Source: Takakia lepidozioides (taxonomy: Eukaryota > Streptophyta > Takakiopsida > Takakiales > Takakiaceae). Taken from it: DNA of 64,000 bases. Below, piece after piece: positions 59,987-64,000 of this stretch; the first letter of the stretch is position 1; each line of letters starts with the position of its first letter. The notes beneath the pieces are model-generated. The model saw only the letters and a list, made by a program, of their open reading frames with translations. It ran no database searches and had not been told where the DNA came from. Position numbers and translations under genes: made by a program. The stretch spans positions 42,265,053-42,329,052 of the forward strand of contig CM060732.1 of assembly GCA_030704615.1 (NCBI GenBank), written 5' to 3'.

Positions 59987-61620
59987 CTGGGCCCATTTCT
60001 TTTCTTTTCTTGATCTTCCTACTTTTCTTACTTCTTGTTTTTTTCCTCCTATATTTCAGTCTTTCTATATCTATCAGTAGCTCTATTATTTTGCATCAGT
60101 GATATTTTGAAGCTCAACATCATGGAGCTCTTTCTGCTTATGACTGAAGAGACTCTAAGAAACGACCCGGCTGAAAGATCTTAGCTGTCCATGCATACCC
60201 TAAAAGAAATGAGCTGAAAAGAAGTTAGAAGATCTTTACACAAGGAAAGTCGATTCTTTTCTTGGTCTAGTCTGCTCACTCGGGCTACGCCCTCGTTCAC
60301 AAACCTCAAAAGTTGGAAGTACCTCGGCCAGCGACTTCCCCTATACAAAAACATCCCCGCACATCCATCGCAATTTCCATAATCGTCAAAGAATATTGTG
60401 AGCTCAAGCCCAAACCCGGCAAGACCTCATTAGTTTATCCGTCAGAAAATGTAGTATACGGGAAGTGCAGCTGACTCGGCCCTTCCAAAGTTTAAGAATG
60501 CATGAACAGGTCAATTTCACGCGTTTGAGAACAGCGGAAGGGCCAACCTACCCCTTACGAATTTTGAGGTGTTTTACGCCTGCCGTAAGGAGAAAACAAT
60601 AGAAATATTGTAAGAACTTAATGGACGTGTGCGATCCAATGGTACTTTCTTTTGATTCCCACATCATAGGCTCCTCCTTATCCTCTCTTACCCGGGATTC
60701 ACTCAAATTCTAGTGATGACTGAAGGTTACAGACTAGTTTTAGTGTAGAGCAAGAATATATTTAAAAAAATCAAAATCAAAAAAATCAAAAAAAATGAAA
60801 AGGAAAAGGGAAAAAAGAATATAGGGTGCCATAGTGCCATGTCATTGTCATCATTGTCGTAATGTTTTAAGCTGCCCTGAGAAAAAAAACTGAAATGTAA
60901 ATTGTTATCGGCGCCAACCACATCATCATCGTGCCCGAGACCCAAAAAATTTTAAATTTTGAAAATCTTTTTTGCGAAATTGCTCCTATATTATTTTCTT
61001 AATTTCTTTTGTTTCTTTCACACATTCAACATAAATGTTACAGCACTTTTACATACTAATTATGATAAACCATTAAACAAAAAATCAATAGTTCACCTAG
61101 TTTTCGAAACCTTCATGAGTTCAGCCTTTGTTTTTCAGAACAGGGGACGGTGGCCCTGAAGAACTTTATTGATATGTGGATTATTGAAGGGAAAAACTTA
61201 AACCCTTTGAGTGCCCCAAGGCTGCCATATGAATTCACTTTGGATTTTTAGTGCAAGTTTCAAATTATATATATATATAATGGTAATAGCTCACGAATGT
61301 CAATATTCTTTAATACTGTATTTTCATCTCTTGTCTATGTTATAAACAACGAAAACAAATCTTTTAGTTATGTCAACTTTAGTGAACTTTTCATCTTTAT
61401 ATAAAAATAATTTCATTAATCGATTGAATATACTTTTATTCTGAAACTATTATAAAAAATAAAAATAAAAAATATATACAAAGTGTTTTTACAGCCGTAA
61501 CCAGGGCAACGTAGAAGGATTAAGTAACTAGTTGATCCAATACTCTCTTTTTCTCAAAAAAGCTTAAAGAGCCGATGGTGCCTGAATCCGACGAAAATAC
61601 CGTCAAATCGCACGCATGCA
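59987..61620. other. Spacer; no gene seen
   Basis: AT-rich, with homopolymer-like A tracts (60765-60815, 60880-60890) and a TA run near 61268. No conserved frames. Confidence 0.4.
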
Positions 61621-61629
61621 TTAAGTTCT

Positions 61630-62250
61630 TACAATGGTATGAGTAAGGGTATGGTAGAACATACCAGTTGGGTATGTCTTGGGGCGTATACCCCGGCTAT
61701 ACCATGGACCCAGGTTTTGAACACCGGACCTACCCCCTACCTACCATACCAGTCTAAGTATGAACTACTTTCATACTCCGCTTGAGACCCATATTGAGGA
61801 TTGATGAACCCAAGCTAGCATGTGTATGTGTAATTTTACAATAGGGGTAGAAGAAATGGCGTACAATGATCAGCATACAAGGTACAATATGCATGATTTC
61901 TTCAGTTTTTGTCATGGCATCAAGCTTTTCTCCCATTTGTTACAATCCAACCTCACAATACAAAGACCTTCACTAATTTATGAGCAATACAAATTAGTTT
62001 GCATGGGCATGTGTGATTGCAATTTTTTTTTACCTTTTGTATGTTGACCTCAATCTGGTTTTAATTTCAACTTTGAATACAATATGATGACTGTTAGGGT
62101 ATACCATACCATTGCACATGCTCCCCCCATATGTCATTTCAGTTTTTGCCATACCCATGCCTGGGACCAGGGTATTTCAAAATTGGAAATACCCATACCC
62201 ATCCTATAACCTACCCTGGCCAGTCCTAATCTACCCGGGCCCTACCAGTT
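61630..62250. repeat. GGTATG/CATACC-rich repeat, probably another decayed hAT-like element
   Basis: GGTATGGTA, ACCATACC, GGGTATG and related words recur at both ends (61632-61760 and 62098-62250) with an ordinary centre. CAATGGTATG at 61632 is mirrored by CATACCATTG at 62105-62114. No matching target duplication found, so the borders are uncertain. Confidence 0.45.
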
Positions 62251-62345
62251 GGACCCAAACCACGAAGTATGCGCATCCATCCAGTTTTTCATGTCTTATT
62301 ATTAGAGTTGTATCATCACTCAAGTATCCCCGGACGAGTTTTTAT

Positions 62346-62547
62346 ACCCCCTCCACCGAATGAAGTCAATTAGGAAATCAAGTATGAAGTCGACGAAGTC
62401 CTAGACTCTCGCATTAAGTATAAACGTCTTGAGTATTTCGTACATTGGAAAGGCTACGACATCAGCGAACGAACGTGGGAACCGTCATCTAACCTCGCCA
62501 ATGCATTTGACAAAGTCCAAGAGTTTTTATCTACGATATCTAGCTAA
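62346..62547 (+). pseudogene. Chromodomain end of a Ty3/gypsy (chromovirus-type) integrase
   Basis: Plus-strand frame with one in-frame stop near its start. It reads KYEVDEVLDSRIKYKRLEYF, VHWKGYDISERTWEPSSNLA and ends FLSTISS before TAA (62545-62547). The WKGY and TWEP blocks and the aromatic residues are those of the chromodomain that terminates chromovirus integrases. Everything upstream (gag, protease, RT, RNase H, integrase core) is missing. Confidence 0.85.
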
Positions 62548-62859
62548 GCCTCGAGCCACACGTCAATAAAACGTCACTACGATGATGTCAGCCAAGTTAG
62601 CTTCAAGGTGAAGACTCCATATTCAGTGTACCTGACACACGCTAAGGAGGGAGGAGCACCACCAATCAGTATATATAACTACACTTCCAGCACTTTTGCA
62701 TCTTGTATTGACAGCATGGAGTCATAGGAACCAGATACATTGGAGCTATCAGATACCCAACTACCAGACCAACCGTTCTGACTCTTACGACCTTCAACAT
62801 CATGCCGACGCTCTCGAGACGATGGGCCACCAATGCGACGCGTATTTCCTCGTCTGGAC
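62548..62859 (+). mobile_element. Probable LTR-side remnant following the chromodomain
   Basis: Directly after the integrase stop. Contains a TATA-like TATATAACTACACTT (about 62670) and a following transcribed-looking segment, as in the U3/R part of an LTR that might begin TGATGTCAGCC (about 62584). It is cut by the left end of the hAT element at 62860. No second LTR is available for comparison. Confidence 0.4.
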
Positions 62860-64000
62860 CAGTGTTGGACTGGTATGTCTAATTTTTAATACCAAACTGG
62901 TCCTAGTATCAAGGGTCCCACCTTTTTTTTCATACCAGGCTGGTATAAATATGTATACAGACATGAACAACCTGGTATGAATAAGGTATGAAGTTTTATA
63001 TTTTGGGTTGTATTATGTATATGAGTATGGTACTGGTATCGTTTTTTGTTTTTTTTTTATACTGGGGGTATATGAGCACTGGTATGGTATTTCATCCACA
63101 TTAATATCATCCATATCCATTATTTATTTATTTTTGTTAAAGCTGAAGTGCGCACCTCAGCTTCTAAAATGCACCACTTCAGCATCAGAGGGTCTTCGTC
63201 TCCAAAGGGAAGTGCTCAGATCAGGCAAAATAAAATGCCCATATGATTTCAGAAGTCTGAATTACAGCAGGGAGCCTTGCATTAACAAAGTGGTAGTAAA
63301 GATTTTGACTACCTGCACTAAGATCCTGACAAGCTGCACTGACAGATGTTACTCCTCCTCGAAGTATCCAGCCTCTTCTAATTCGTCTTTATGTTCGTCA
63401 AGTAATTCTGCCTCTGCAGAGTAAAACTCTCCCACTGTATTTGATGCAAATGAACAGCCCGACCTTGCATCGTCTGGCCAGTTTTTATAAATCATGACTA
63501 GCGCATCTAGATTGGTAATTCCAAGTCAACAACGTCGCAAGCTCGTGAGCAATCTGGCAAGCAAAAAAATTCTCTCAGTCTCAATCTGATATCCATGTAT
63601 GGCAAAAATCTGCCTAGCCAAAAATGCAACATTTGGGAACCGAACTGCATGGTCTTTCCACCAAGTTAAAGGACAGCCTGCTCTTCCGACACAGCAAGAC
63701 GACGAAAGACAGATAATTCCGATACAAGTAGGGCCTCAGAAGCCTTCTTTGCCGATGTTGGAGCATCAAAGAGGGAATCCATGGGGCAATCTGCAACTTG
63801 CAGACCGTCGTTGCCACGAGCAGGGTTCAAAAATCTAAACACTTTGACTAGCAACGGAATCATGGCATTTTTATCATATTCAGAGACAACTATCTTGGCT
63901 TTGTCCCTGCCCAGAAACTCCGTGATGCATTGTAAACCCTTGTATCAATTATCGCATGAGAGAAATCATGTTATGTGTTTTTTCACTCTGAAATGCACAT
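62860..64000. mobile_element. hAT transposon carrying its own (decayed) transposase; right end outside the window
   Basis: Starts CAGTGTTGGACTGGTATG, the same terminal class as the short elements. It is followed by a 240-bp stretch dense in TGGTATG/ATACCA repeats (to about 63100), then a transposase gene on the minus strand that runs off the right edge. No CAACACTG right end appears before 64000. Confidence 0.75.
63349..64000 (-). pseudogene. hAT transposase, C-terminal part with dimerisation domain
   Basis: Minus strand: YKGLQCITEFLGRDKAKIVV, then SEYDKNAMIPLLVKVFRF, then after a frameshift near 63675 PLTWWKDHAVRFPNVAFLAR, QIFAIHGYQIETERIF, LTSLRRC*LGITNLDALVMI and YKNWPDDAR. This is the hATC dimerisation pattern (WW...P.la.lAr..l.i......eRiFs...l....R..l....l..l..i..NW). 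The stop TAA at 63349-63351 follows an acidic tail (LLDEHKDELEEAGYFEEE). One TGA and one frameshift break it. The N-terminal BED finger and catalytic core lie beyond the window. Confidence 0.85.

Overview
This is nuclear DNA of a multicellular green plant. Five housekeeping genes are split by many short introns (mostly 80-600 bp, GT-AG with two GC-AG exceptions). There is a PPR protein with a DYW-type tail, and the spaces between genes are filled with decayed LINE, hAT, SINE, TIR and Ty3/gypsy-type elements. A long, intron-rich phosphotransacetylase together with a PLS/DYW-type PPR gene points to a non-seed land plant. A bryophyte fits best; a lycophyte or fern cannot be excluded from the sequence alone. 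There is no operon structure, CRISPR array or rRNA.

Layout. 1-7000: pile-up of copies of one LINE family, including a long minus-strand copy (about 1924-5955) with internal deletions and frameshifts. 8109-13301 (+): cytosolic-type asparaginyl-tRNA synthetase, nine exons that join to 575 codons without error. 13793-14735: short hAT-like elements. 15380-18710 (+): YbaK/ProX-type aminoacyl-tRNA deacylase-like gene, 12 exons, one 1-nt frame break. 19857-25601 (+): UDP-glucose pyrophosphorylase, 20 recognised exons. 26570-29440: repeats. 29841-34121 (+): a PPR gene whose N-terminal exons encode PDF motifs of the organellar single-strand-DNA-binding (OSB) type. Its DYW tail is cut off by a stop codon, and an inverted broken partial copy lies at 35960-36935. 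37677-38643: hAT-like element with a perfect 8-bp target duplication and a tRNA-like repeat inside. 39738-43672 (+): Tas-like aldo/keto reductase, 12 exons, 357 codons. 43943-45069: 5'-truncated LINE with target duplication. 45500-48786: SINE, tandem repeats and a TIR element. 48787-55137 (-): phosphate acetyltransferase, 15 exons, 802 codons. 55300-64000: repeats only, including two nested hAT-like elements, tRNA-derived SINE fragments, a chromodomain remnant of a Ty3/gypsy element, and at the right edge a hAT element whose left end and decayed transposase can both be read.

How the parts relate. The genes are independent housekeeping functions (tRNA charging, tRNA proofreading, sugar-nucleotide synthesis, acetyl-phosphate metabolism, redox) plus a probably organelle-targeted RNA/DNA-binding protein. 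The most distinctive signals are: (1) a group of CAGTGTTG-ended elements with 8-bp target duplications, each carrying its own dense internal short motif, tied to hAT transposase by the element at 62860-64000; (2) the PDF-PPR-DYW fusion with a nearly identical 303-bp repeat array; (3) a LINE family whose dated insertions all begin at a TCTNTC target; (4) a tRNA-derived SINE family. Exon boundaries were assigned by eye from protein conservation, splice dinucleotides and codon phase.
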